A stretch of DNA of 64,000 nt from Liriodendron chinense (taxonomy: Eukaryota; Streptophyta; Magnoliopsida; Magnoliales; Magnoliaceae), in assembly GCA_003013855.2 (NCBI GenBank), contig PVNU02000861.1:58682-122681 (forward strand). Direction: 5' to 3'. Under the pieces are notes generated by a model, which saw only the letters and a program-made list of their open reading frames with translations, was not told the DNA's origin and did not search any database. The translations under genes and the position numbers were made by a program. Positions 13,592 through 31,064 of this stretch are shown piece by piece. Each line of letters opens with the position of its first letter. Within the stretch, counting starts at the first letter, position 1.

Positions 13592-14092
13592 GAATTGCCT
13601 CCGAAAGCCTTTCGGGGGCATCTCCTGCGCCAGAATCTAAGTGGGGCCTACCGTGATGTTTGTGAGAAATCTATGCCATCCAACCATTTTGTGAGATCAT
13701 TTTAGGTGTTGTGACAAAAAATGAACGGGATCTAAGACTCAAGTGGGCTGAAAACGTGACGATTGAACTTCCACAATTGAAATATTCGTGGGGCCATAGA
13801 AGTTTCGAATCAGGATAATATTTTTGTTTTCAGATCATCTTAGTAGGAATGACAATATGAACGGTATGGATGGCATATAAACATCACTGTGGACCCATAG
13901 AGGTTTCAACGGTAGGAATTTCCTACCCACCTTTTGCTTCAGTGCGGCCCACTTGAGTCTTGTATCCCATCATTTTTGGTCGCAACGCCTAATATGATCT
14001 CAAAAAATGGCTGGCCGGCGTAGATTTCTCACAAACATCACGGTAGGCCCCACCTAGATTCTGAGCACAAGAGATGCTTTCGCAGGCAATCA
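13592..14092. mobile_element. Foldback MITE, about 500 bp, long terminal inverted repeats
   Basis: The left arm reads ATTGCCTCCGAAAGC, then GTGGGGCCTACCGTGATG, then TTTGTGAGAAATCTATGCC. The reverse complement of the right arm reads ATTGCCTGCGAAAGC, then the same two blocks with few changes, so pairing extends at least 140 bp. It has no ORF. It belongs to the palindromic GTGGGCC family. Confidence 0.7.
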
Positions 14093-14917
14093 GCAAATAT
14101 TATTCTGATGAAGCATTCATCTAATGAGTCAAATCTATTGGATGATGAGGGCTGGCGATGGGCTGAACCTAGCCATGCAAAATGATCAATATTTTAAATC
14201 AGCAAAATGAACAAGTTGGCCTGGCCCTGACTAGTTCAAAGTCTGTGGGAATCAACCAACTTTAGGCATGCCTGGTGCTGCTTGTTGCTGGTCATTTAAA
14301 CCCATTGTTGGATTGAATCTTGGTACTATGACATGTGACCATAGTGCTTTGTTGCATCGCTTGAAACGCTTGGGATGTTTTGGGCTCATTCATGGCTCAT
14401 GCTCTGGATTGGTGTGGTCCTTGCTGTAATACTGAAATGGCAGGTTGATATTTTAAGTGGTGTGGATTCCATGCATCCGGTGGTGATTAAGAAATTCTTC
14501 TTGCCTTTCTACCATGGTGATATATGGTGAGAGTATTTTAAGATGTTTGGGGTAGATGTGAGGGTGGAAAATTTGATCCAAAATATTTTAACGGCAAATG
14601 TCTATTAAACAATTTCATCTATGAAACTTCAGTTTCCCACGACAATCAAATGGCCCCACCTGCAGAGGTTGAATTGGTCCATTTGCCATACAAAGCAGGG
14701 AAAACATTTGGAAGGCATCGATTATTCCAGGGGCTAGCTATATCATATTTTCTCAGGATTCTTAGAGTTGAACGGAACATTCTTTAAAAACTTCTTGGGT
14801 CCAGCTCCATGGTTCGGTGGTAACCAGACTCTGTTTCAACACTAAGGTCATGGAATCGAGTGCTGATGTGGTGTGGGTGTGGGTGTAAAAAAAAGCCAAT
14901 TGTTCCAAAAAGATTAA

Positions 14918-15517
14918 GGGCATGTTTGAATGACCGAGAGTTCCACATTAATGCAGTATAAAACTCATATCATTACTCCTTGTAGCCGATTGAATAAATT
15001 AAGCTGTCAAATCATAGTAATCCATTAGAATGCCTACCAACTTGGATGGATAAAGGGTCGGTGACGTGGCATAGTTTTGTGTGGCCTACCATATATCTAT
15101 GTGTTATATCCATACCATCTATTCATCCTGCAAGATCATTTTATGGAAAGAAATAAAAAATGAGCCACATGCAAAATGAAAATTGACCACACCACAGAAG
15201 CAGTTGGGATTGAATGTCTATTATTAAAAGCTTCATGTGGCCCACGGAAGCGCTAGATGAAGCCTATATTTGAGTTCATGCCCTAAAATGATATTACAAG
15301 ATGGATGGACAGTGGATATATATAACACATATTAGGCAAGTTATATCAGCATGAATCTAATCACATGAGTACATTACATGCATATCAAAAAGTTAAAACT
15401 ATATGGTATTGGTATTATATACAACTTTACTTCAGGCCACTGTGGTAGTGATGATCAATACCCATTTATAGTATACCACATTACATTATGATGGAACTCC
15501 ACCATCCAAACATGCCC
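14918..15517. mobile_element. Tourist-like (PIF/Harbinger) MITE, 600 bp
   Basis: The termini are GGGCATGTTTGAATGA and, reverse-complemented from the right, GGGCATGTTTGGATGG. The inverted similarity continues through AGTTCCA. It is flanked on both sides by TAA (14915-14917 and 15518-15520), the target size and sequence expected for PIF/Harbinger. It has no transposase ORF. Confidence 0.75.
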
Positions 15518-16199
15518 TAAAGGGCAGAGAAGGTGCATACTTTTCAAAAAGGAGATAGGGCATAAATTGTGTCCCTAGACTTAATTTTGCAACCGCAACT
15601 AAATTGTAAGGCCTGCCATGTGCAATTAGATTCAGGCCGTTATTGTCTACCACGATCTTTGCCTTCATATCTAAGGATAAACGAAAGTTGTCCTCCCGAA
15701 TGTGTGGTTGATTCAGAACTGCTATCGTTTTTCTTGCTTGGGCTTTTTAGTCCAGTCTATCATGTGGTTGCATCAGTCTCACTGCAAATATATTAATCTA
15801 CCCATCCAATTTTACAATTTCTGGCCCAATAGCTCGTTGAAAAAAATTAATGAAACAAAATAATTGAATATTTTTCATTAGTAATATGTAGATATTTGTG
15901 TTTTTTTATTTTTACTTTTTACTTTTTTTTTTGGGTTAGTACACACATCCCACTGTTAGTACACTCACACTGTTAGTCACACTACAATATATACTAGCCA
16001 CCAGCACATGGGAATTGATACAAAACATCAGTGTTGAAATGAGGTTATCTTCACTCAGCCTACCACTTGAGCTATGGATTGGCATGATTAGGGATGGCAA
16101 GGGCCAAGCCTGGGACAGGCAAAATGAATATTTTGATTAGGCATGAGCCAACACTAGGCGAGCTCACCATTATCTGTTCTTGGTTATTTGGTCTATTAG
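15518..16199. other. Intergenic, nothing recognised
   Basis: Short chance frames only. The sequence is T-rich between 15890 and 15940. Confidence 0.3.
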
Positions 16200-16305
16200 T
16201 TTTTTTTTTATTTTTTAGGAAAATTTTATTGACAGATTGTAATGTCATCATACATTTGGGTTGGCTCCCACAAAAAGGAAAGGGTTCATGACCTCATCAA
16301 CAGGT
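16198..16305 (-). mobile_element. LINE 3' end fragment
   Basis: An A-tail on the minus strand (the T-run at 16200-16217) is followed by GGAAAATTTTATTGACAG and a GGCTCCCACAAAAAGG block. These match the sequence beside the poly(A) tail of the LINE piece at 17032 (GGAAAATTCATTGCTAG, GGGCACCACAAAAAAC). Confidence 0.55.
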
Positions 16306-17031
16306 AGGATGCAAATAAGTATCATGCTGGGTCCTTCTAAGGTTTCAAATGTGGGCATCATTATCCCCACTGTTTCCTATGGTGCATTCCACTTGAGCTT
16401 TAGATCTACTTAATTTTTAGGCTCATGCTCTAAAACCAGGTGCAAAATAGATGACCAATGTTGATATAAAACACATACATCATGGTGAGCCCCACAGTGC
16501 CCTAGTGGTATGATCACCAGGAAATCCTCTTCCCTTATTATCCTAACTGTAGGATTGACCTTGAAAACTAAAATTGCGCCTATTACTCGCACTTGTAAAT
16601 GCTATGCTTTGAGGAAGCTTAGAGTAGAGCATAAAACTACCGGGGGGGGATTATGATCATTAAAAAATTCTTTTAAAAACTCTTGTCTAATTAAACTAGT
16701 TTAGCAATTATAAACAAATTAAGGAAGAATACTCAGCTTCCAACTATAAGTGGGTCCAATCACAATAGTTAGCAAAGATTAAGCAATTAAACAAAGTAGC
16801 CAGCACATAGATTGTAATGGTGTAACATGTTGAGCTTCTAATCAATGTGTAATTATTTAGACTACAAATGATACATCTATCTAAGCAACTAGTTTAGAGA
16901 GTTATGTAGACAATTTGAGATCCATCATGTTAAGCATATGTCTACAAGCCTAGTGAACATACATCTTGTGTGTGAATCTACTTAGCAAGTGGATAGCTAC
17001 AAACCATCCTAACATTTATCTGATCCATCAA

Positions 17032-18117
17032 ATTTTTTTTTTTTAAAGGAAAATTCATTGCTAGATAGAAGAATTTACAATTTAGGTGGGCACCACAAAA
17101 AACTATCGACGACCTCACCTATCGTAAAACCCAATATATATTTTTTTCATAATCGACCCCAAAAAGACAGGCAACTCACTAACCCCAAAAAGATAACGGG
17201 GCGGGCCACCTACCAAACCCCTCCCTACTACACATTTCTATTGTGAATGTGGCCTATCCCCGCTTTGTCCAGGAGAAAAGGCCCCCAAATTTATTTCGGG
17301 AGATCGGACCGAGCCCAAAAGATCTTCTTTAATTGGGACTCGCTGCCAAGCTTTGCCAACACATCCGCCATACTATTCACAATATTCCTAGTCACATAGA
17401 TAAATTGAACCTCGTTGCCCCTCGAAAGAGACTTAATATGGGCCCACTAATACCACCGGCCCTACTGATTGACGAACCATGACAAAGGGAATCTTCTATC
17501 ACCTTAGAGTCACTTTCGATAAAGATCTTCTTAAAACTTCTCTCCAAGCCTCGGGATAGGCCTTCCCAAACTGCCCTAATCTCTACATGATTGTTAGATC
17601 CAACCCCATACCTGTTCGCGAAAGTAAAGATGAAATCCCCATTACTCTCTCTGCAAATACCTCCACTACCCGATGGACCAGGGTTGCCTCTAGTCGACTC
17701 GTCCACATTAATCTTAACCCATCCATCCCCAGGCTTCTGCCAACTCAGCACCTCCCACGACGAAGGATGGCGGGACTTTGGCTGAAACAACCCCAGACCT
17801 TCCCAACTTCTGGCAAGCAAAGAATCCTTCTTGGGGGGAAGGAATTGGCTGACCAAGCGCATCTAGCCCTACACACGAGTGATGATCTTTTCTGCGTTCA
17901 CCTTAGCCCCTTCGAACCTGACATCGTTCCTGGCCAGCCATATCTCCCAAAAATTAAAGCACGGCACCAAGCCCCTCAAGGAAGCTGGGCCGTCAGCCTC
18001 CGAGGCCAAATGCCACCATTGAGAGGCTCGTGTCATCGCCGATTGGCCACCCAGAAAGGTTATATCAAAAAGCAACGATGTCAAAAAGGAGAGTGCATAC
18101 GCCTGATTTAAAGTCAA
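17032..18117 (-). pseudogene. 5'-truncated LINE with RNase H domain, broken
   Basis: The minus-strand frame contains a zinc-finger-like tail of a LINE reverse transcriptase (FWEIWLARND) and then an RNase H domain: GWVKINVDES (first Asp), NHVEIRAVWEGL (Glu), ESDSK (Asp). After a frameshift near 17420 it continues with MADVLAKLGS. Two in-frame TAG codons at 17863-17871 split the frame. A poly(A) tail (the T-run at 17032-17044) marks the 3' end. The catalytic residues remain but the copy cannot encode one protein. The 5' end is lost near 18120, the usual outcome of LINE truncation. No target duplication was found by eye. Confidence 0.8.
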
Positions 18118-19373
18118 GAATCTAGGAGATGTGTACAGGAAACCCTAGTTTAAACAATCTGATTCGATCAAAACTTTGTATGACACTTAGACACATCAAT
18201 CGAACCATACATTCTTCGTCAGATATCATGGATAGCCACCGATTCATTTCTAATCGTCAAATCCTACATTCGATCTGTTGATTTACGAACCTCGAACAAT
18301 GATTTACTGACATCACAATTGATTTACCTATATAACTGATTCCTAGTGCAGATCTACCTTAAACTACCTTGATCAACGAATCAGATATTGATTATCTTAA
18401 GTATTGAAGTCGATTTGACCAAAACACCTTTATGACACAAATGACAACCTAATCTGATTTATAATCCCTTAAACCCCAAATATATCTGCGTTACCATTAG
18501 AATCTGATGCCTGTCAGTGTACACTACGACCCAGTAAAAGGATTCACTGAATTTTGTTTCCTAAATCATCTAGATGGTGTCTTAAAAATCTAGAATAGTT
18601 GTAGACCGTTCTTTAATGGGCCGTTGATCACGAATCTACGCGAAATCGATCGCCTTAGCGGACTTGACATTTTCCCTACGTCAGATACCCGACACCATGT
18701 CCCAAACCGCATAACTTAGATCAAGACCAAAGAGGGTGAGTTGTGTGACCCACCTTCATTTTGAGCAATCTGGAACTATAAATACAAAGCGTATTTGAGA
18801 TGGAATTTGGTGGATTTCTAGGATTTTACTTAGGGATTTTCTTGGAGCTTCCAATCCGGCTGTCGTCGCTTCCAACCGATTAATGCCGGTCATCCATTAC
18901 AAGTGGTACTCCGTCTTATGTCCCAAATTTGAGATTCAAATCGAATCTTTCTTGCTATAATCCATCTATATTCGAATTCATGTAGGATTTTGGTTTTTTC
19001 CTTTCGAATCCTTCGCTCTAGCATTTATTAGCGTGTGAATTCACCAACACAGGTGAGGACTATTCTTGTAAGTTGGCTAATATCAGCCCATGAGGGTTCC
19101 AAATAGTGAAAATTAGGTTTTTCTTGAATTTCATTTGAATATGAGTGTTGAATGATTCATGTTTGTGCTTTATGATATGTGCGTGTTGTTTGATTGCATG
19201 CTTTCTATTATGTAAAAATTCATTGCTCATTTGAATCGATTTTATGAAAATATGGGATTTGGTGTGTTGTGCATATCAAGTGTTTAATGAAATTCTTGAG
19301 TGAATTGAAGTTCACATATGTTTGTGTGAGTGGATCACCATCCACCCAGGCTAGTGCCTGGTTGTGAATTTGA

Positions 19374-19375
<2 letters not shown>
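18118..19375. other. Non-coding, nothing recognised
   Basis: No conserved frame on either strand. The text resembles retrotransposon LTR or leader sequence but lacks termini I can name. Confidence 0.3.

Positions 19376-19459
<84 letters not shown>
19376..19459. repeat. (TA)n microsatellite
   Basis: About 42 uninterrupted TA units. Any frame across it (Tyr-Ile repeats) is an artefact. Confidence 0.97.
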
Positions 19460-19464
<5 letters not shown>

Positions 19465-19835
19465 GAAGTACATCACATATCAACTGTTTGGTTCTATGCC
19501 TGATTGAGACAATGAATGTTATAATGTTCCATTCGTCCCACCATATGCTTAGTATATTATGTAATTGACTTGATTGAGATTAATCTCTGAAAATCATAAT
19601 TTATGGACTGTCTACTTGGGTCTGGCCATCCCTAACTTTTTCAGTCGACTTGGGAGTAACAAGATTGACCGACCCTAGCTAAGCCGGTTTGGTTGATGTT
19701 TCACTCGGCCTACCAAATTAGTCAATTTCAGAGTTAATCATATTTGTTTGACCATTGATACACATTTTATAGAATCCCAAAAATACCACGATTACCATTG
19801 TTGTACAGTCACTTATAATCATACGTATCAAGAAT

Positions 19836-20045
19836 CATGAGCCAGACATGGAATATGGGTAGCTGTGTTTGCTTTGTCTTTAGATGGTGTGGGTGATGAT
19901 CCCTCCAATAGCCTTAAGCACCAAATCCTACATACTCAAGCTCATGGGCCAGGCATGGTATATGGGTAACTGTGCATGTGTTGTCTTCGATCGGTATTGA
20001 TCTCGATAGTCTTATCGACAGTCTTGAGCATCGATGTTAGATGAC
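19836..20045 (+). repeat. Two-copy degenerate tandem repeat, about 105 bp unit
   Basis: Unit 1 has TCATGAGCCAGACATGGAAT and unit 2 has CTCATGGGCCAGGCATGGTA. Both are followed by ATGGGTARCTGTG and end near TTRAGCAYC. This is probably LTR-retrotransposon non-coding sequence. Confidence 0.5.
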
Positions 20046-20872
20046 AAGTCTACCATCATTGATCTTAGGTGACGACCCATTACCATGTATATGATATTTT
20101 AGGGCATCGAGACCCTTACCGTTTAATTCATTATTCAGTTATGTTGGGTGACAGACCTAAATTGGGATTCCAGGAGCTGGGCATAGGATACCCTGGCCTG
20201 GCAGAGGGTACCCCGACCTGACATGGTCTAGTGTTTGGTAAGACCAATGTCCAGTGTCCAGTTTTTCTTGTTGTCTAATGTTCGGTCGTGTTTCCTGTAT
20301 ATTAGACTCTTGGTAAAATTGAGGTATTCTGGCTCCGACAATACTACTGATTAAATATGGAATTAAATAAATACTTTGCAAACATGCATGCCTCACATTT
20401 TCACGTGCATCAGTCCGTTGAGGGCTGGAGTGGTAGTTGAGAGAGCCCCACCACTTATGCCGCTGCTGGGCGGTAACCCCACCGTTTATTTTTCTGGAAC
20501 ATAACATTTGCATATCATAGTTGCATGCATTATTCAACTAAAATAGGAACTTGATTGTGAAGTACATGTCTATAAGCCTAGTGAACATATATCTTGTATG
20601 TGAATCTACTATTAGGGTACAAAAAGTACACGCATGCACATGCGCAAGAGGGGCAATGAAGGCACAAAAATCGAGGTAAAAAGGAGCTCAGCGCATGCAC
20701 GTGTGCAGGACCCAGACCCACCAACCCGGTACATTAAAAAATAAAGTATTCTAAAAGAGAAGTAGATGACACGTGGATATGCGCAGGGTCCCATGAGTCC
20801 AGCAAATGTAGCCACGCCAACAAAGGACACCTAGAAATGGCCCAAACTAGAAAGGGGCCCACCGTAAAGTCC

Positions 20873-21075
20873 TGCGCATGATCATGCGCCGGCATTTTCT
20901 AACCAAAGGTCAAGTTCGAGCAAAACCCTGATGCATGACTATGCACGCGAAGGAAAATCTCCACGCATGACCATGCACGGACATTTTCTGACCAAAGGTT
21001 AACTTCAATCAAAACCCCGACGCATGACCATGTGCGCGAAGAAAAATCTCCGCGCATTACCGTGCACGGACTACT
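20873..21075 (+). repeat. Tandem repeat of about 104 bp rich in GCATG
   Basis: Two consecutive units share CATTTTCTRACCAAAGGT, CAAAACCCYGAYGCATGAC and AAAATCTCCRCGCAT. Related GCATGCACATGCGC palindromes lie just upstream (20630-20710). No ORF is supported. Confidence 0.6.
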
Positions 21076-21379
21076 GCGAAAGGTCCAAAATCGATTATCA
21101 GAGGGCCCACTTTGCCCAGCGTCATTACATCTACTAGACATGAAAGTCTTGCGCTGGACCCAAGTACATACATCAAACAGAACCAGGAACGTCCTGTGCA
21201 TGACCGTGAATTCTGTCTTGATAACAGAAAACATAGAACAAATGAGTCTCTTAGGAGGATGGGACATTCGGTTAGATCGAACATTTGCAAGGGATGGATC
21301 GGTCATAGCCTCATAGGTTGAGTAGCACAATGGGATGGAGGAGGGAGTACTCGCATCTCGTTGTGTTGACAGACCTGCA

Positions 21380-21715
21380 AAGAACCAGGAGATAAACTTA
21401 CCATAGGTAGTATATCAAGGAAATGAGTTAATCCTCTAAAATAAGGAGAAGTAGTAGTTGACGTGGGTGAGAGTGAAGAATGAAATGGAATGTTTTCCAA
21501 GAAAACAACATTCTTTGATACATGAACACAAAGAGTTTCTCTTATTCCAAGAAATATGCGCCGAAAAGATTTTGAAGAGAGTTTATTATGTTCAAGTGAA
21601 GAAAAATGAACACAACAAACACAACCAAATATACCAAACAAATAGTAAGGAGGAAGGGAACCGAACAGAACAAAATACGAAGAGACTTTGTTCGTGAAGA
21701 AAACAAAGTCCACCT
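21380..21715 (-). pseudogene. Ty1/copia integrase C-terminal fragment
   Basis: The minus-strand translation reads YLFGIFGCVCCVHFSSLEHN, then KSFRRIFLG and VSKNVVFLENIPF. This is the conserved block that follows the integrase core in plant copia elements. The usual segment between IFLG and VSKNV is shortened, and no protease, RT or RNase H is nearby, so it is an isolated remnant. Flanking 21000-21340 shows no copia homology that I can recognise. Confidence 0.65.
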
Positions 21716-21789
21716 AACTTGGACCCACAAAACTAAAAGTGAAAATGAAAATAAACTCAAATCTTTTATGAATGGCTTTTATTTTCTGA

Positions 21790-22257
21790 TATTTAATGGG
21801 AGTGAATTCTGTCGCCAGATGGGCCTGGGTTACGTTTGGCAGAGCCATCAACATTAATTTTGACCCATCCCTGTTGGGGCTTGCACCATTTAACTATCTG
21901 TTGCCCCCTTAGAGTTGAGAGGGGGCAAGGTTATTCCCAAATCTCTAAGGGTCACATCCCTGGACATCTTTAATTCTCCAGAAGTATGGAGGTCCGGGCT
22001 GATAGTGCGGATCTACGTGCTAACACAATGGATGACTTTGGAGAAGCAAATTTGGATAATGTTAAAATGTGTATCATTTCTAGCAATCTAGATTTCCCAC
22101 AAAATGAGACTAGGCACAAGGCCCCTCGATAGACTATAAACTCATCCACTGTTGCAGCCGCATCCCACCAACTGGTCAATCTGTTGGCAATTGAGGTGGA
22201 GAAGTCTATCACTTGAGCTATGGATTGGGGTGTAGGAGCGAATTTTCTTCGGCACAT
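21790..22257 (-). pseudogene. LINE fragment related to the 17-18 kb copy
   Basis: The minus-strand frame starts with a segment containing SWWDAAA (compare SQWWHLAS at 18 kb). In a shifted frame it continues as WEI-stop-IARND and ends with GWVKINVDGSAKRNPGPSG, the start of the RNase H domain. It stops abruptly near 21790, so the rest of RNase H and the tail are missing. At least one stop and one frameshift are visible. Confidence 0.65.
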
Positions 22258-25200
22258 GAATGTTTTAGATAATTGAAAATATGTAGTCGGGTCATTTCGC
22301 TGTGATCGTCTCTCTCACAGTACAAGTCTCAGGTCCAAGCCTGAGATAGGCCAGAGCCCGACCCTATACTTAAGCTCCACATGTGTTCATGACCGTTATA
22401 GTAGATACTACTAGTACACAAGATTATTGTCATGTGCCCAGATCATTGTCATGAGCTCTAGAGCTGGCCCAGTCCAATCCCATGTAGCAGATCAATGACC
22501 TTGACCCAATAACCAAACCTAACCTGCTCAGCCGACAGTCTTGTCAACAATGTCTCCTCTCTTCATGATTTTCATTTGTCTGAATAAGTTAATAGGATTT
22601 GTTAATCCCACACTCGTATGGGAGCCATACACATCTCACATGCGAGCACACGGGTCATAATGTGTGAGATCAGAGCATTCCACCAGAGTATGATATACCA
22701 TTTAGATCTTTTGCCACCAAAATCAAGCCGCTTCATACCTCATTTGGACCACAACATATCAAAACAAATGAATGGTAAGGAAAAAAAAAAAAAAAAAGAC
22801 ATTTCAATTAATTTTGTACATTTTAGCCCATCTAGAAGTAAAATTCTCTAATTTTTGGGCAAAAGATCAAAGCATTATTTCCAATCTTGTTGAAAGTGCA
22901 GGTATCACACATGTTATTCATATTTGCACATGTTCCCGCGAGTGAATATGTATGAATCCACAGGCGTGTAATTAGCAAACCTCGACTGCATTTTCGCATC
23001 AAAATAGATCCCTTAAAGGCATGTGAATTAGGTACAATCGGCTCCCATGCCTAGACATAAACAATATATAGGACATGTGGTACAAAGTGATGAGAGCCAG
23101 GTTGTTCACTCATTGGCTCTAATAGTGAACTGGCCATGCATAAAGAAAGAACCATTGAATAATTCAAACAGCTTAAAATGTGGTGTGCAAATGGATACTA
23201 AAAGCCAACTGATGGTTTATCCTATTCAAGAAGAAAAAATCGGTTCATTGGATGGTTGGATTGCATGATAAAGCCAAGTATCGGTTAATATCCAATTAAT
23301 GGTACTGGAACAAAATGGATGAATGGCCTTGATCTCATCATGTATGCAATGTGTCGGCATCCAGAGCAACCGTATCAGCTCCTTTCATTCCAGATTGGTG
23401 CCCATGTTTCATGCACAGAGCGTGTAGCTTATGGACGCATTTAGAAAACAAGGAAGAAGTTAGGTAACTCAGTTATAAACAGACGGTTCAATCGCAAGTT
23501 ATATTGGAACACTCCGACATGCCCTGTCAGCATGCATAGTCCCTGCGATAGTGTCCACGACATGGCATATGAGTTAAATTTAAAAAATTCAATTGTGAAC
23601 CGTATTTTTAGCTGACCATGTACCAAAAATTACATTGATTGATTTTATAGATAGTTTATTGTCGGAAAATTACTAGTCTACAGAATGTTAGACTTCTGTC
23701 CACTAATCACAGCTTAGAATTGCTTAGACAAAATGGATTTTGTACTTTTGCAGCAATTTTTCAATTTTGTTATTTACTCATAAAAATGTGTTTATCTCAT
23801 TTTAATTAACAGATATATAATTACTGTTAACTAAAATGAGACGAACTTACTTTTAGGTAACCTACCAAATTGATTTGATATTTTACCAAAGGTGGGCAGC
23901 ACCCCAGCCACTAAAGCCGAGAAAAATGACGTTTTCTTTTTCCAGGATAGGAATGCAGAATGCCAAATGATATTGCACTTACATAGACTACCTGATAAAT
24001 GATCTAAATCTCCAACATGTGTACCATACAATGGTGAAATTGAGGCCACTGGATGGTAGCCACAGCGTGTTCGTATTGTGCACTACCTGAGGAATGATTT
24101 ATATCTATAACATGCATGCCATCCAACGTAGGAAATGAGGCCTCTGGATTTGCGTGACCCAGTATTCTATATCAAAATCGATGGCATTTTAAATCATGTA
24201 CATGTGCAAACATTTGAAGGTATGAGTGTCAATGGGCCAGCGTCTGGCTTGTAAGCTAGGGCCAGGGCCTGGGCCTGGCCCCTAAACTTGGCTTGAGGGC
24301 CAAGCACAGGCTCTAGGCAGGGCCGATCCAAGGCCAATGATTAATAGCGCAACTTGGCCCTGACTGTATAACACATTTATTTTGGTAATGTATACTAACA
24401 TACAACTGGTGGATCTGAGTGGAACAGTGATTCAATGAAGGGACCTTCATGCATTTATCCAGGAGAACAGGACATGTGTCAGAAATCCAGGCCATTCATC
24501 AGATAGGAGGTACCATGAAACTGCCATAGCCCAAAAATCATAGCTATTACACTCATGAACTGAGCTGTACATATTGTAGATTGAATTTGAAATGTTGTAC
24601 TTTTTTTTCTGATCATTGCCAGTTTTATCATTAAAGTTTGACGGTTTTTCCACCTGATAATTAATCTTTAGCAATGCAATCCACTCATTAAAAGCCCCGT
24701 ATAGTATGAGATGTTTGTACACACGTGTGCTGGTATAATAAAAACTTCAGAGCAAGTAGTCTCTTACCAGTTACAACTAATTATAAGGAGGAAAGAAATT
24801 TCAGAGATGGAAATTTATATATAACTCAAATCAAACCACAAAGATAGTGCAACCCATTTAATTAAGATGGTTTACATAATCATAATTATATCAATACAAT
24901 GCTGTAACTTGTGGATTTAGTTGACATCTGATGGGTGGTTAACTTTCATGATTTGGATGGCTAAAATTGAGTTAGCCATGTATTACACATGTGCGTATTC
25001 CCAGTATACAGGTGCATGCGTATCATCCATCACACTTATCTAGAGTATCAAATAACTCCTCTTAGAGCTATGAGTTTGCCGGCTAATGATCATATGTTAC
25101 AACAGTAGTGGTTAAAAGACTCAGGGACTCAGACCAACTCGCCCAGTCTTGAGTTGAGTTGTACTCGCCAAGTTCTGAGTGAATCGACTCAACTCAGCCA

Positions 25201-25640
25201 AGTCGATTGGGTGATTCATCTAGGTGACTTACAGAATATTGAACCAGGTCTAGTCTGACAGAGTTCAAGTCACACGGGACTCCTGTGGGTCTGAATACCA
25301 TTTGTTTTAACGCAACCTGGTCAGGACAGGGCTGGGGCCATTTTAGTCCGATTCAGGCCAGTGTCTAGGGCGTTGGGGTGTGTCCATCCAAGCTGAGTTG
25401 TAGTTGTCTGTTATATTTGGTTGTCTGCTATATGTGGGCTAGGATCTTTATTTGTTCTGATTCAAAAAATCAAAGTAGTACAGGCTGCTCAAGTAAAAAA
25501 GGAAAGGGAAGTTTGTTCTCTGTATTGGCACTGATTGTTCATGACAGGAAGTCTGTTCTTTGGGTCTTTCCATTGGCTGCTGTTCTGAATCAGTTTAGTG
25601 GTCCGCTGGACCAGTTCTTGTCCGTTTTGGCAGCTTATTA
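22258..25640. other. Intergenic, nothing recognised
   Basis: 3.4 kb without a frame or repeat that I can assign, apart from short A/T tracts. Short frames at 23047-23268 and 23831-24049 show no family signature. Confidence 0.35.
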
Positions 25641-25876
25641 ATTAACAGAGCGCTTCGTGATTGGAATTCATTGGTTTGCAGCTGCACTACTGTCTCTATT
25701 CTTTTCAGGTTACACTTGTTCTACTGCTTTATTCTCTTCTTTATGCTGTGATGCTTGGGATTTTAAAGTATGTGGGCGATTAGAAGAGGGTGTTTGGTGC
25801 TGTGTGCGCGCGCGCACCAGAGTTATTGGAGTGAGCATCCGTGTTGGAAAATTTATATGGGTGTGTGTGCTTCGGG

Positions 25877-29829
<3,953 letters not shown>

Positions 29830-29830
<1 letters not shown>

Positions 29831-31002
29831 GTGGTGGGACCCACAGGGTAGGCCACCTGCTGGGCAGCGTGCCAAAGCACGCTGCTTGGAGCGTGGCACC
29901 CAAATGAGCCCCAAGAGTTTTGAATCAAACTGATATTTTTGTTTTCTACTTCATCCATATCCATGTGATCTTATGAACAGGTTGAATGACAAATAAACAT
30001 CACTGTAGGGCCTGGGAAGGTTTCAACGGTGGAAATCATTATTCCCACTGTTTCCCGTGGCATGGTCCACTTGACATTTGGATATGCTTAAATTTTGGGC
30101 TCAGCCACTAAAATGAGCTGGAAAAACATATGGACGTAATAGATGAGGCACATACATTCTAGGTGGGCCACCTGCTGGGCAGCCCAGCCAACCCACGGCC
30201 AGCGCCCCCTTCCTCTCTTTTTTTTTTTTTTTTTTATATTCATCTCATCAAGCAGGGCCACAGAAGTTTTCGATCAAGCTGATATTGTTGCTTTCCCTTC
30301 TTCACACGCATGTGTGAACTTATGAACAGGTTGGATCTCAAATAAACATCATGGCGGGCCGTAGGAAGGTCTCAACGGTCTGTCACTGTCCCCACTGTTT
30401 TCTCTCAAGTGGGGTCCACTGGAGATTTGGATCTGTCTCATTCTGCAGACCAAGCCCTAAAACGATCTCCTCAAATGGATGGACGGTGTGGATATAGCAC
30501 CCGCATCATGGTGGGACCCATACAGTGGGCCACCAGCTGGGCAGCGAGCCCAGCGTCCGTGGACGCTGGTACTCCCAGCGTCAGCGACACCTCTCCTTCT
30601 TCTTTTCTTTCTTTCTCTTTTTTTTTTTTGGTTTTGATTGAGTGGGGCCCACATAAGGGTGATCCACTCCGTCTATCAGGTTCCCCAGATCATGGGGGAC
30701 CCAACGAGTCCAATATTGGGTATGTGAATAGGTCTACAAATAGCAAAGTGGACCGAGGAAGTTTCGACAGTGGACATCATGTTCTCCACTGTTTCCTGTG
30801 GTGCGGTCCGTTTAAGATTTGGATCTAGTTCATATTCGGGCCCTAGCCCTAGAATGACTTGGGAAAACAGATGGACGGTGTGGATACAACATAAACATTA
30901 AGGTGGGTCCCCACTCGTGGGGACCCCACTCATCGTCCAGCCTTCTGACGACGTTGGACTGTTCCAGCGTCTCTGACGCTGTGAACGTCCAGCGTCACAA
31001 AC

Positions 31003-31064
<62 letters not shown>

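Noticed and set aside
17587..18111. Long plus-strand ORF over the LINE piece
   Set aside because: It is the antisense shadow of the minus-strand RNase H frame, which has clear catalytic motifs.
19220..19483. Frames with long Tyr-Ile runs, also at 31003-31185
   Set aside because: They are translations of (TA)n microsatellites.
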